Below are positions 1 to 7,348 of a stretch of DNA of 22,873 bases, one piece after another. The notes under the pieces are model-generated. The model did not search any database. It was not told the DNA's origin and saw only the letters and a program-made list of their open reading frames with translations. The stretch is from JBBPZA01 sp038330095 (lineage in GTDB: Bacteria > Actinomycetota > Thermoleophilia > Solirubrobacterales > Solirubrobacteraceae), in NCBI GenBank assembly GCA_038330095.1, contig JBBQNQ010000048.1:1-22873 (forward strand), given 5' to 3'. Position 1 is the first letter of the stretch; every line of letters begins with the position of its first letter. The translations under genes and the position numbers were made by a program.

Positions 1-287
1 TCGACCACGGCGCGGCGCTCTACCGCCATCATGGCGAGGACGACGTCGCGAGCGCTCGCGAGCAGTTCGGTCAGATCGCAGAGCACGTCCTGCTCGGCCG
101 CGCCGGGTCGGTGCTCGAGGCCGACGAGCGCCTTGCCCCGCGCGTGTCGGGCGAGCTGCTGGCGCGGCTAGCAGGGCTGGTGCCCGAGGATTGGGGCGTG
201 GACGCGAGCGCGTACGCGCAGGAGCTGGACGCCCGACTGCAACCGCCGCGGACCTTCGCGCAGGAGGCCGAGCGTGCCCGGGCGTGA
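1..287 (+). CDS. HipA-like kinase family protein, C-terminal part
   Basis: This is the last 94 residues of a protein that begins before the window; the frame is open from base 3 to a TGA at 285-287. The fragment opens with the block DHGAALYRHH, which resembles the C-terminal part of HipA-like kinase family proteins found in many bacteria next to DUF3037 genes. The catalytic kinase core lies outside the window, so kinase activity cannot be judged here. The 3' end overlaps the following DUF3037 gene by 14 bp, and a strong AGGAGG ribosome site for that gene sits inside this coding sequence, so the two are co-transcribed and probably translationally linked. The family assignment rests on the short motif plus the partner gene. 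A classical HipA toxin is not implied, since no hipB-type gene is visible. Confidence 0.7.
   Translation, partial: DHGAALYRHHGEDDVASAREQFGQIAEHVLLGRAGSVLEADERLAPRVSGELLARLAGLVPEDWGVDASAYAQELDARLQPPRTFAQEAERARA
262..267 (+). promoter_or_regulatory. Shine-Dalgarno of the DUF3037 gene
   Basis: AGGAGG lies inside the end of the HipA-like gene, six bases before the GTG at 274. It fixes that GTG as the start of the DUF3037 gene. Confidence 0.75.
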
Positions 288-678
288 CGCGTTCTCCTAC
301 GCCGTGGTGCGCGTCGTCCCGCGCGTGGAGCGCGGTGAGCGCTTCAACGCGGGGGTCGTCCTCTTCGCCCGCACCCAGGGGGAGTTTCTGGCCGCCCGCA
401 CGCACCTCGACGAGGCCCGCCTGGCCGCGCTCGCGCCTGGCTCGGACGCCGCCGAGCTGCGCGCCCACCTGCAGGCTCTCGAGAGGGTCGCCGCGGGCGA
501 TCCGGCGGCGGGGCCGCTCGCGGCGCTCCCGCCCTCCGAGCGCTTCGGAGCGCTCGTGGCGCCGTCGAGCACCGTCCTGCAGCCGGGCGAGGTCCACAGC
601 GGCGTCTGCGAGGACCCCGCGGCCGCGCTCGAGCGGCTGTTCCGCACGCTCGTGCTCGCGCCGGAGTCCCCGGCCTGA
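274..678 (+). CDS. DUF3037 family protein
   Basis: This 134-residue protein starts at a GTG (274) with a well-placed AGGAGG. The sequence follows the DUF3037 pattern: an N-terminal strand with YAVVRVVPRVERGERFNAGV near residues 9-28, then VLFART, and a C-terminal block with RFGALVAPSSTVLQPGEVHSG followed by a helix near LERLF. The length suits the family. There is no signal peptide or membrane segment, so it should be cytoplasmic. DUF3037 genes are typically found just downstream of a HipA-like kinase gene, as here, where the two overlap by 14 bp. The biochemical function is unknown. The tight pairing suggests that it partners, regulates or is a substrate of the kinase, but that is inference only. 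Confidence 0.82.
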   Translation: MPGRDAFSYAVVRVVPRVERGERFNAGVVLFARTQGEFLAARTHLDEARLAALAPGSDAAELRAHLQALERVAAGDPAAGPLAALPPSERFGALVAPSSTVLQPGEVHSGVCEDPAAALERLFRTLVLAPESPA

Positions 679-710
679 GCTGATATGGCTCCGGTGTCGG
701 CCGGCTGCAA

Positions 711-716
711 TAGCCT
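711..716 (+). promoter_or_regulatory. Possible -10 element for the amine oxidase gene
   Basis: TAGCCT lies 31 bp before the ATG at 748 and would place transcription start near 723, giving a leader of about 25 nt that carries the Shine-Dalgarno. The same hexamer occurs before the divergent aldolase gene. No clear -35 is seen, so this is a weak call. Confidence 0.3.
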
Positions 717-729
717 TGCCCCAACGGCG

Positions 730-740
730 AGGAGGAGGAG
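730..740 (+). promoter_or_regulatory. Shine-Dalgarno that decides the amine oxidase start
   Basis: An AGGAGGAGGAG run ends seven bases before the ATG at 748. It supports that ATG over the upstream in-frame ATG at 685, which would put 21 extra residues before the twin-arginine signal. Confidence 0.8.
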
Positions 741-747
741 CATAGGT

Positions 748-2208
748 ATGGCGGAGATCACGCGGCGGCGGCTGGTCGGGGCTGCGGCCATCGGGGCGGC
801 AGGGACGGCGGCCGGGGTCGTCCCCGCGACCGCGGCGGGGCGGCGTCGGGTGCGGCGCGTGGACGTGGCGGTCGTGGGCGCCGGGCTCGCCGGGCTCACT
901 GCGGCCCGCGCGCTGCGCAAGGCCGGTCGGTCGGTCATCGTCCTCGAGGCGCGGGATCGCGTCGGCGGGCGCACGCTGAACACCAGCATCGGCGGCGGGG
1001 AGATCACCGAGCTCGGCGGGGAGTACGTCGGGCCCACCCAGGACCGGATCCTCGCGCTCGCGCGGGCCGTCGGCGTGAAGACCTTCCCCACCTACAACCT
1101 CGGCGACAACGTCCAGGTCTTCGACGGGGTCCGCGGCACCTACCCGGCCACCGGGCTGCCGACGCAGGCCGACGTCGCGGCTGACATCCCGCGTCTCCTT
1201 GCGCTCGAGACCATGGCCCAGGAGGTTCCCGTCGACGCCCCGTGGCGCGCCCCTCGCGCCGTCGAGTGGGACTCCCAGACCCTCGAGACCTGGGTTCAGG
1301 CGACGGCCAAGACGGAGGCCGGCAAGGCGGCGTTCCGAGCCGCCGTCACCTCGCTCTTCGGGGCCGATGCACGCGACCTCTCGCTGCTGTTCGTCCTGTT
1401 CTACATTCGCGCCGCGGGCAACGAGACGACGCGAAGCGGCCTCGTCGGCCTCATCAGCACCGCTGGCGGCGCACAGGAGCGGCGCCTGCGCGGCGGCTCG
1501 CAGGTCATCTCGCAGCGTGTCGCCCGTCAGCTCGGCTCGCGGGTCACGCTCCAGACCCCCGTGCGGCGCATCGTCCAGCGCGACGGCGAGGTGCACGTCG
1601 AGGCCGACGGCATCTCGGTCATCGCGCAGCGGGTGATCGTCGCCATTCCGCCCTCGCTGACCGCCCAGATCGACTACCGCCCGGCCCTGCCCGCCCAGCG
1701 CGCGCAGCTCATCCAGCGCATGCCGCAGGGCTCGCTGATCAAGTGCGAAGCGGTCTACGACCGGCCGTTCTGGCGTGACAAGGGCCTGTCAGGCCAGGCG
1801 GTGAGCGATACCGGCCCGGCGCGCACCACGTTCGACAACAGCCCGCCCGACGGCCGGCCCGGGGTCCTGTTCGCCTTCGTCGGCGGCTCGGACGCGCGCG
1901 CCTTCGGCCAGCTCTCACCGGCCGAGCGCCGCAAGCGCATCCTGCGCCAGTTCGCCGAGTACTACGGCGACGAGGCGCGCAAGCCGCGCGACTACGTCGA
2001 GCAGGACTGGTCCAAGGAGGAATGGACGCGCGGATGCCCTGTCGCCTACACGGCACCGGGCGTGCTGCTCGACTACGGCCCGGCGATCCGCCGGCCGGTC
2101 GGGCGCATCCACTGGGCCGGAACCGAGACCTCGACCTTCTGGAACGGCTACATGGACGGCGCGGTGCGTTCGGGCGAGCGGGCGGCGCGCGAGGTGCTGA
2201 AGGCCTAG
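748..2208 (+). CDS. Flavin monoamine oxidase family protein, Tat-exported
   Basis: This 486-residue FAD-dependent amine oxidase oxidises a primary or polyamine-type substrate to the aldehyde with release of ammonia and H2O2; the exact amine cannot be told from sequence. The N-terminus MAEITRRRLV followed by an Ala/Gly-rich stretch to about residue 30 is a twin-arginine signal, so the folded flavoprotein is probably exported. The Rossmann FAD motif GAGLAG is at residues 44-49, followed by an acidic strand end (VLEARDRVGGRT). The family block GGEYVGPTQ follows, and the C-terminal FAD/substrate block has WAGTETSTFWNGYMDGA. The start is chosen for its strong Shine-Dalgarno and the signal peptide. 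It is convergent with the class II aldolase gene and shares the four bases CTAG at the two stop codons. Putrescine oxidase- or MAO-like activity is possible. Confidence 0.9.
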   Translation: MAEITRRRLVGAAAIGAAGTAAGVVPATAAGRRRVRRVDVAVVGAGLAGLTAARALRKAGRSVIVLEARDRVGGRTLNTSIGGGEITELGGEYVGPTQDRILALARAVGVKTFPTYNLGDNVQVFDGVRGTYPATGLPTQADVAADIPRLLALETMAQEVPVDAPWRAPRAVEWDSQTLETWVQATAKTEAGKAAFRAAVTSLFGADARDLSLLFVLFYIRAAGNETTRSGLVGLISTAGGAQERRLRGGSQVISQRVARQLGSRVTLQTPVRRIVQRDGEVHVEADGISVIAQRVIVAIPPSLTAQIDYRPALPAQRAQLIQRMPQGSLIKCEAVYDRPFWRDKGLSGQAVSDTGPARTTFDNSPPDGRPGVLFAFVGGSDARAFGQLSPAERRKRILRQFAEYYGDEARKPRDYVEQDWSKEEWTRGCPVAYTAPGVLLDYGPAIRRPVGRIHWAGTETSTFWNGYMDGAVRSGERAAREVLKA

Positions 2209-2840
2209 CCGGCCGGGTGGAGCTCTGCGCGCGCGCTCTGCTGCTCGGCTTCGTCAAGCACGCGCGGCTCCCCCACCGCGCTGGCGTGCACGTAGACCTG
2301 GCAGCACCATTCGAGCAGCAGCGCCAGCTCCACCGCCTCCTCCACCCCATCCGCCTGCACCACCGCGCCGTGGCTGCCCATGAGCGCCGCCCGGCGATCC
2401 TCCAGCGCGTCGAGGACGGCCGCCGCGAGCTCCGCTGTGCCGAACGTGTGGTAGGGCGCAACACGGATCTCTCCGCCGAGCAGGAGCATGTTGTAGTGGA
2501 CGACGGGCAGCGTCTCGTGCACGCAGCTCACCGCGGTGGCCATCGGCGAGTGGGTGTGGACGACCGCGCCGGCGCCGTGACGCTTCATCGCGCCGAGGTG
2601 CAGCGCGAGCTCTGAGGTCGGCGCCCTGGACCCGGGCGCGAGCTCTCCGGCGAGGTCGACCTGCGCGACGTCCACCGCCTCGAGGTCGGCCAGCGCGGCG
2701 CCGGCCGGCGTCACCAGGACCGCGTCGCCATGTCGCAGGCTGACATTGCCCGAGCTTCCCAGCACCAGGCCCTCGGCTGCCAGCCGGCGCGCGGCGGTGG
2801 CGACGCGCTCGCGCTGCACCGCGTACGGCAACCCGGGCAC
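2205..2840 (-). CDS. Class II aldolase/adducin family protein
   Basis: This 211-residue cytoplasmic enzyme has the class II (zinc) aldolase/adducin fold of L-fuculose-1-phosphate aldolase and L-ribulose-5-phosphate 4-epimerase. The expected zinc ligands are visible: His95 and His97 in VVHTHSP and His157 in GSHGAV. The catalytic-acid position is Glu77 in PTSEL. The N-terminal phosphate-binding block GSSGNVSLR is at about 28-36. The length is right for the family. The substrate is unclear: fuculose phosphate, another sugar phosphate, or a methylthioribulose-phosphate-like compound are all possible. The start is a GTG at 2838-2840 with no Shine-Dalgarno but TAGCCT seven bases upstream, so it may be leaderless. 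Its stop overlaps the amine oxidase stop at CTAG. It is divergent from the alpha/beta hydrolase. No sugar-pathway genes adjoin it. Confidence 0.87.
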   Translation of the reverse strand: MPGLPYAVQRERVATAARRLAAEGLVLGSSGNVSLRHGDAVLVTPAGAALADLEAVDVAQVDLAGELAPGSRAPTSELALHLGAMKRHGAGAVVHTHSPMATAVSCVHETLPVVHYNMLLLGGEIRVAPYHTFGTAELAAAVLDALEDRRAALMGSHGAVVQADGVEEAVELALLLEWCCQVYVHASAVGEPRVLDEAEQQSARAELHPAG

Positions 2841-2847
2841 GGCCCCG

Positions 2848-2853
2848 AGGCTA
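2848..2853 (-). promoter_or_regulatory. Probable -10 element of the aldolase gene (leaderless)
   Basis: On the minus strand TAGCCT is followed by seven bases and then the GTG start at 2840, placing the predicted transcription start at or next to the start codon. Confidence 0.5.
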
Positions 2854-2900
2854 CACGGCGCAAGCGGGCGCCCGCGCGGTCGAGCAAACGGGCCTCAAGG

Positions 2901-2906
2901 TATGCT
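2901..2906 (+). promoter_or_regulatory. Possible -10 element of the alpha/beta hydrolase gene
   Basis: TATGCT ends 11 bases before the ATG at 2918. Transcription would begin near 2913, leaving a leader of only about five bases with no room for a Shine-Dalgarno. Confidence 0.45.
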
Positions 2907-2917
2907 CAGCGCACCAT

Positions 2918-3781
2918 ATGGAGGTGCCTCTCCCCCGTCCCCCGCTGCATCTCGAGGCCCGTGCCGGCCTGGAGCTGCGCGCGCTGCTGCGCTCCAGGAC
3001 GTGGCGCGGCGAGGGCATCCCGCGTGGCGACGGCGGGCCCGTCCTGCTGATCCCCGGCTTCCTGGCCGGCGACGTGACCCTGCGTCTCATGGCCGGCTGG
3101 CTCGAGCGGCTCGGTCACCGGGCGCTGGTGACCGGGATTCGGGCGAACGTCGAGTGCTCGCAGGCCGCAGTCGGTCGCCTCGAGCAGCGGCTCGAGGAGG
3201 CCGTGACCGACTCCGGGCGTCGCGCGATGATCGTTGGCCACAGCCGCGGCGGCATGTTCGGCCGCGTGCTCGCCGTGCGGCGCCCCGACCTCGTCGCCGG
3301 CGTGGTCACGCTGGGAACCCCGCACCTGGCGACGCTCGAGGATCTGCACCCGGTCCTGCAGCGTCAGATCGACGCGCTCGCACGCCTGGGCGACCGGGGC
3401 CGCCCGGTGATCACCAACCGCTGCCGGATCGGCGCGCCCGGCATGGGGGCGTCGCCTGAGGCGACCGACGGCTGCTGCGAGCCCTTCTGGCGCGACCTCG
3501 GTGCCCCCGTCCCCGCCGGCGTCGGCTTCACTTCGCTCTACTCGCGCTCGGACGGCATCGTGCACTGGAAGGCGTGTCTCGACCCCTTCGCCGAGGCGGT
3601 CGCCGTCTCCAGCACGCACTGCGGCATGGCCGTCAACCCGCGTGTCTACCGCGAGCTCGCGATCCGGCTGCACGCCTTCGCGCAGCCCGAGCGCCCGGGG
3701 CGCGCGGCTTCCGGAGTGCGCGGCGTTCTGCCTCTCGCTCTCTCGCCCTCGATCGTCTCGACGCCGAGCCGCGCTGCTTAG
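2918..3781 (+). CDS. Alpha/beta hydrolase (lipase/esterase-like)
   Basis: This 287-residue alpha/beta-hydrolase has a visible catalytic triad: the nucleophile elbow GHSRG with Ser109, Asp212 in SRSDGIV, and His234 in SSTHCGM. The oxyanion-hole strand is LLIPGFLAGD (about 43-52). The LGTPH block at about 132-136 is typical of lipase/PGAP1-like hydrolases acting on esters of lipids. There is no signal peptide or TM segment, so it is probably cytoplasmic. The last ~30 residues are low-complexity and lie beyond the conserved domain. The start ATG follows a -10-like TATGCT closely and lacks a Shine-Dalgarno. It is divergent from the aldolase and convergent, with a 36-bp gap, to the desaturase, so a lipid role is plausible but unproven. 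The substrate is unknown. Confidence 0.83.
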   Translation: MEVPLPRPPLHLEARAGLELRALLRSRTWRGEGIPRGDGGPVLLIPGFLAGDVTLRLMAGWLERLGHRALVTGIRANVECSQAAVGRLEQRLEEAVTDSGRRAMIVGHSRGGMFGRVLAVRRPDLVAGVVTLGTPHLATLEDLHPVLQRQIDALARLGDRGRPVITNRCRIGAPGMGASPEATDGCCEPFWRDLGAPVPAGVGFTSLYSRSDGIVHWKACLDPFAEAVAVSSTHCGMAVNPRVYRELAIRLHAFAQPERPGRAASGVRGVLPLALSPSIVSTPSRAA

Positions 3782-3817
3782 TCGGCCTCGGCGGCCGCCT
3801 CCACGCGCTCGCGCCGG

Positions 3818-4750
3818 TCAGGCAGGCAGCTCCGAAGCTGCCCGCGGCGCGTTCGCCGGGGCGCTCGCGAGCTTGTCGCGCTGGCGCCCGGGGTCGATCC
3901 GGGTGACGTTCCACGCCAGCCCGAGCCGCTCCATGAGCGCGATCATCGCCGCGGAGGGGTCGATCTCCCACCAGCGCAGGCCGTGGCGCGCCGAGCGCGG
4001 GAAGGCATGGTGGTTGTGGTGCCACGCCTCGCCGAGCGAGGGAAGGGCGAGCCAGAAGACGTTCGTCGAGTGGTCCTCGACGGCGAAGCGACGGCGCCCG
4101 AAGAAGTGGCACACCGAGTTGATCGACCACGTGACGTGGTGCAGCAGGAAGATTCGCACCAGGCCGCCCCACAGCAGCCCGCGCAGCGCGCCGCCGAGCG
4201 TGCCGCTCAGCGCGTAGCCCGCCGCGAAGGGCAGCGCGAGGGTGGCGACGGCGAGCAGCGGGAAGCCGCGCTGGATCCGGCGCATCCCGGGGTCCTCGAC
4301 CAGCTCGCGGGCGTAGCGGCGGCGGTCCGCCTGGCCCTGGGTGCTCCACAGCCAGCCGACGTGGGCGTACCACAGCCCCTGCAGCGCGCCGAGCAGTCCG
4401 CCGGCGTGGCCGGCGTGGGGCGAATGCGGGTCGCCTTCCTGATCGGTGTGGGCGTGATGCTTGCGGTGATCGGCGACCCATGAGATCACCGGGCCCTGGA
4501 GGGTCATCGAGCCCAGGACGGCCAGCAGGTACTCCACCGGCTTGTGGGTCTGAAAGGCCCGGTGGGTCAGAAGGCGATGGAAGCCGAGGGTGACCCCGAA
4601 GCCCCCGGCGAGGTAGAAGACGGCGAAGATCGCGAGGTCGGTGGCGTCGACGGCGCGGTTCCACAGCAGGACGACGGCCGTGAGGAAGGCGGCGAAGGGC
4701 ACGACGACCGCGGTGAGGTTGGCGTAGCGCTCGAATTTGCTCATGTGCAT
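3818..4750 (-). CDS. Acyl-CoA (delta-9 type) fatty acid desaturase
   Basis: This is a 310-residue integral membrane di-iron desaturase that introduces a cis double bond in acyl chains to control membrane fluidity. The three histidine boxes are intact: HRLLTH (58-63), HRKHH (95-99) and HHNHH (244-248). Hydrophobic segments lie at about 12-30, 40-56, 72-90, 164-182 and 188-206. The end of the domain is normal. Two ATGs (4750 and 4744) and a GTG at 4762 are possible starts and none has a Shine-Dalgarno; 4750 is used here. The reading frame stays open upstream through the whole antisense of the PucR gene, so a longer call to 5881 would be an artefact. It is divergent from the PucR/FasR-like regulator across a 78-bp gap, which suggests regulation by it. 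Confidence 0.9.
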   Translation of the reverse strand: MHMSKFERYANLTAVVVPFAAFLTAVVLLWNRAVDATDLAIFAVFYLAGGFGVTLGFHRLLTHRAFQTHKPVEYLLAVLGSMTLQGPVISWVADHRKHHAHTDQEGDPHSPHAGHAGGLLGALQGLWYAHVGWLWSTQGQADRRRYARELVEDPGMRRIQRGFPLLAVATLALPFAAGYALSGTLGGALRGLLWGGLVRIFLLHHVTWSINSVCHFFGRRRFAVEDHSTNVFWLALPSLGEAWHHNHHAFPRSARHGLRWWEIDPSAAMIALMERLGLAWNVTRIDPGRQRDKLASAPANAPRAASELPA

Positions 4751-4814
4751 GAAGGTAGGCACGAAGAACGGGTGCGTCTTGACACAGCGATGCCATACCA
4801 GACGGCAAAACTTG

Positions 4815-4820
4815 TACGCT
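4815..4820 (+). promoter_or_regulatory. Probable -10 element of the PucR-type gene (leaderless)
   Basis: TACGCT is followed by eight bases and the ATG at 4829. It lies in the most AT-rich part of the surrounding region. There is no Shine-Dalgarno and no -35 at the right distance. Confidence 0.55.
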
Positions 4821-4828
4821 CGTGATAA

Positions 4829-6007
4829 ATGCCTGATCCGGTCGCTGCCCCGTGGGAGGAGCTCCCGCCCGAAGTCGCCAACCTCCTTCGCCCGCAGCTC
4901 GGGCCGCTGGCCGACGAGATCGTGGACACGCTGGTCCGTAGCGTCCCCGCCTACACGCGGCCGATGCAGGGGGACTTCGGCCGCGGGATCCGGGTTGGCG
5001 TGGAGGAGGCCCTGCGGCGCTTCGAGGGCGTGATCGGCGGGACGGGCGGCCGACCGCAGGAGGGCCGGGACGTCTACCGGGCGCTGGGCCGGGGAGAGCT
5101 GCGGGCGGGGCGCAGCCTCGACGCGCTGCAGTCGGCCTACCGCATCGGTGCGCGGGTCGCCTGGCGCCGGTTGGCCGCGACAGGGACCAGCGCGGGCCTG
5201 GAGCCTGCCACGCTGCACCTGCTCGCGGAGTCGATCTTCGCCTACATCGACGAGCTCGCCGCGGAGTCCGTCGAGGGCTACGCGCAGGCACAGGCGCAGC
5301 TCGCCGGGGAGCGCGAGCGCCGCCGGCAACGGCTCCTCGCCGCCCTGACCAGCCCCCCGCTCGATCCGGTGGCGATCGAGGCGGCGGCCGAGGAGGCCGG
5401 TTGGTCGCTGCCAGAGCACGCGGCCGGCATCGCCGTCCGAGGCTGGTCGCCCGGCCGGCTCGTCGCCCGGCTGGGCGACGACGTGCTGGCCGGCACCGAG
5501 GGCGAGCTCACGCTCGCGGTCTGGCCCGATCCCGGCGGCCCGGGGCGCGCCGCGCTCGCCCGGCGCGTGCTCCACAGTAGCGCGGCGATTGGCTGGGCCG
5601 CGCCGGTCCTGGCGGTCGAGCGCTCGCTCGCGGCAGCCCGCGCCTGCCTGGCGCTCGGGGAGGCCGGCTTGCTGGGGGATGGGCCCTGGATGGCCGACGA
5701 CCACCTTCGGGCGCTGGCCCTGCGCGACGAGGGCGGCGTGATCGCCCGGCTCGACGCGCGGCGCCTGGCACCGTTCGAGGGCCTCACCCCCAAGTCCCGT
5801 GCCCGCCTGGAGCAGACGCTGCTCGCCTGGCTGCGCGCCGACGGGCACCGCCCGACCGTCGCAACCGAGCTCGAAGTCCACCCCCAGACCGTCCGCTACC
5901 GGGTCGGGCAGCTGCGCGAGCTGCTGGGCGACGCCCTCGATGACCCCGACGCCCGCTTCGAGCTCGAGCTAGTGCTGCGCCGGCGCGCGACGCTACCTGG
6001 ACGATGA
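4829..6007 (+). CDS. PucR/CdaR-type transcriptional regulator (FasR-like)
   Basis: This 392-residue regulator has an N-terminal RsbR-like helical sensor (about 15-150), a degenerate GGDEF-like middle region of the CdaR type (about 180-290), and a C-terminal PucR helix-turn-helix (about 341-366) containing RPTVATELEVHPQTVRYRV. This layout is used by actinobacterial lipid regulators such as FasR of Streptomyces and Rv2242 of mycobacteria, which act at fatty-acid biosynthesis genes. The gene is divergent from an acyl-CoA desaturase with 78 bp between the starts, so control of that gene is a reasonable inference. The start ATG has a TACGCT eight bases before it and no ribosome site. A short inverted repeat follows the stop codon. 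The effector is unknown. Confidence 0.87.
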   Translation: MPDPVAAPWEELPPEVANLLRPQLGPLADEIVDTLVRSVPAYTRPMQGDFGRGIRVGVEEALRRFEGVIGGTGGRPQEGRDVYRALGRGELRAGRSLDALQSAYRIGARVAWRRLAATGTSAGLEPATLHLLAESIFAYIDELAAESVEGYAQAQAQLAGERERRRQRLLAALTSPPLDPVAIEAAAEEAGWSLPEHAAGIAVRGWSPGRLVARLGDDVLAGTEGELTLAVWPDPGGPGRAALARRVLHSSAAIGWAAPVLAVERSLAAARACLALGEAGLLGDGPWMADDHLRALALRDEGGVIARLDARRLAPFEGLTPKSRARLEQTLLAWLRADGHRPTVATELEVHPQTVRYRVGQLRELLGDALDDPDARFELELVLRRRATLPGR

Positions 6008-6008
6008 G

Positions 6009-6028
6009 GCGAGACCGATGAGTCTCGC
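6009..6028 (+). terminator. Short hairpin after the PucR-type gene
   Basis: GCGAGAC (6009-6015) pairs perfectly with GTCTCGC (6022-6028) around a six-base loop, directly after the TGA at 6005-6007. There is no T-run, so it is either a weak U-less terminator or an operator-type inverted repeat ahead of the VOC gene. Confidence 0.4.
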
Positions 6029-6077
6029 GCGCCCGGAGTGTCTGAAGTTGTGACCGCAATCAGCGAGGTATGACGCA

Positions 6078-6431
6078 ATGTCAATCGAACATGTCCTGGC
6101 CGTAGTTCCCGTCTCCGACATCGAGCGAGCCGACCGCTGGTACGAGGCGCTCTTCGGGCGCCCCGCGGACAACCGCCCGATGCCCACCCTGGTGGAATGG
6201 CAGGTGACCGACGCCGGCTGGGTGCAGGTCACCGTCGATGTCGAGCGCGCCGGATCTGCCCTGCTGAACTTCGCGGTCGACGATCTGGCGGCGACGAAGG
6301 ACGAGCTCGCGGCTCGAGGAGTGAGCACCGACGCGGTCCAGTCCGTGACCAAGGGCGTAGAGCTGTCGGAGACGACCGACCCCGACGGAAACGCGATCAC
6401 CCTGATCGGCAACTTCCGGGTGAAGTACTAG
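6078..6431 (+). CDS. VOC family protein (glyoxalase/bleomycin-resistance fold)
   Basis: This 117-residue single-domain protein has the vicinal oxygen chelate fold. It shows the usual first strand (EHVLAVVPVSDIERADRWYE, about 4-23), the LLNFAVDDL middle strand, and the last block TDPDGNAITLIGNF (about 100-113). As a half-size VOC protein it would work as a dimer. A His near residue 5 and a Glu near residue 95 (VELSE) could be metal ligands, but the set is incomplete, so enzymatic type cannot be assigned. A GAGG lies about nine bases before the ATG. It sits 70 bp after the PucR-type gene on the same strand and ends convergently with gluQ, sharing CTAG. Confidence 0.82.
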   Translation: MSIEHVLAVVPVSDIERADRWYEALFGRPADNRPMPTLVEWQVTDAGWVQVTVDVERAGSALLNFAVDDLAATKDELAARGVSTDAVQSVTKGVELSETTDPDGNAITLIGNFRVKY

Positions 6432-7342
6432 AGCCGCAGCACCGTCGCCTCACGCGGCAGCCTCCCAGGATCAAAGCGCTCCACCAGCTCGCCCGGCGCG
6501 GGCCGCTCGCCCGGCGCGGCGAGCCCCAGGCTCACCGCCATCCATCCCAGCGCGCAGCGTGCGTCCTCGCCGCGCGCCGCGCGGTCGGCGAGCGTGACCG
6601 CCCCGTGACGCTTGGCCAGCCGCCGGCCGTCAGGGCCGACGACCAGGGGGACGTGCGCGTGCCTCAGGGCCGGAAGGCCCAGCAGGGTCGCGAGGAGCAG
6701 CTGGCGCGGGGTGGAGTCCAGCAGGTCCTCGCCGCGCACCACCTCCCCCACTCCCTGGTCGGCGTCGTCGACGACCACGGCGAGATTGTAGGCGGGGGTG
6801 TCGTCGTTGCGCCACAACACGAGGTCGTCGACCGTCCCCGCGACGCGGCCGTGGAGGCGGTCCTCGAAGGCGACGTGCCGTGCGCCGGCGTCCAGACGCA
6901 GGGCCGGCGGACGGCCGCGGCGCTCGCGCTCGGCGCGCTGCGCCAGCGTCAGGCGGCGGCAGGTCCCGGGATAGGCGCCCTCCGGGGAAGGCCCGTGCGG
7001 CGCGCTTGCGGCCGCGCGGATCTCCGCGCGCGTGCACCAGCAGGGGTATACGCGCCCGGCCGCGCGCAGGTCCTCGAGTGCCTCGCGATGGCGCCCGCGG
7101 CGCTCTGACTGGCGGACGACCGGTCCGTCCCAGTCGAGCCCCAGCGCGCGCAGATCGTCGAGCTGGCCGGCTTCGTGCTCGGGCCGCGAGCGGACGGGGT
7201 CGAGATTTTCGACGCGCACGAGGAATCGCGCACGGGCCGCGCGCGCGAACAACCACGCGAGCAGCGCGGTGCGCAGGTTGCCGAGGTGAAGCGGCCCGCT
7301 CGGCGAGGGCGCGAAGCGTCCATCGGGCGCGAGCGTCGGCAT
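6428..7342 (-). CDS. gluQ: Glutamyl-Q tRNA(Asp) synthetase
   Basis: This 304-residue paralogue of glutamyl-tRNA synthetase lacks the anticodon-binding domain and glutamylates queuosine at position 34 of tRNA(Asp). It has FAPSPSGPLHLGN with the HIGH-type motif at 19-22. Zinc ligands match the GluQRS pattern: Cys101 and Cys103 in CWC, Tyr124 and Cys128 in YPGTC. The KMSKS-like loop is LAKRHGA (242-248). The length is normal. The ATG at 7342 is chosen because the conserved domain starts ten residues later and TACCCT lies six bases upstream, so the mRNA may be leaderless; extending to 7471 would run into the M20 gene. It is divergent from the M20 gene and shares a CTAG stop overlap with the VOC gene. 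Confidence 0.92.
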   Translation of the reverse strand: MPTLAPDGRFAPSPSGPLHLGNLRTALLAWLFARAARARFLVRVENLDPVRSRPEHEAGQLDDLRALGLDWDGPVVRQSERRGRHREALEDLRAAGRVYPCWCTRAEIRAAASAPHGPSPEGAYPGTCRRLTLAQRAERERRGRPPALRLDAGARHVAFEDRLHGRVAGTVDDLVLWRNDDTPAYNLAVVVDDADQGVGEVVRGEDLLDSTPRQLLLATLLGLPALRHAHVPLVVGPDGRRLAKRHGAVTLADRAARGEDARCALGWMAVSLGLAAPGERPAPGELVERFDPGRLPREATVLRL

Positions 7343-7348
7343 CCGCCG

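Noticed and set aside
1739..2464. A 241-codon minus-strand frame across the end of the amine oxidase and the aldolase
   Set aside because: It has the Arg/Ala/Pro-rich make-up of a wrong-frame translation and conflicts with two well-supported genes.
3790..3799. GGCGGCCGCC palindrome between the hydrolase and desaturase genes
   Set aside because: It has no loop, so it cannot form a normal hairpin, and such palindromes are expected by chance at this GC content. It is not called a terminator.
4779..4784. A perfect TTGACA between the desaturase and PucR genes
   Set aside because: No -10 lies 16-19 bp downstream, and it is 30 bp from the TACGCT used for PucR, so it is not a matching -35. It could still be part of an operator.
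3633..5291. A 552-codon minus-strand frame
   Set aside because: It is Arg/Pro/Ala-rich and runs across both the desaturase and the PucR gene without any domain, so it is a composition shadow.
3818..5881. A 687-codon open frame joining the desaturase to a long N-terminal extension
   Set aside because: The extension is the antisense of the PucR-type gene, kept open by GC-rich third positions. The desaturase domain begins at about 4750.
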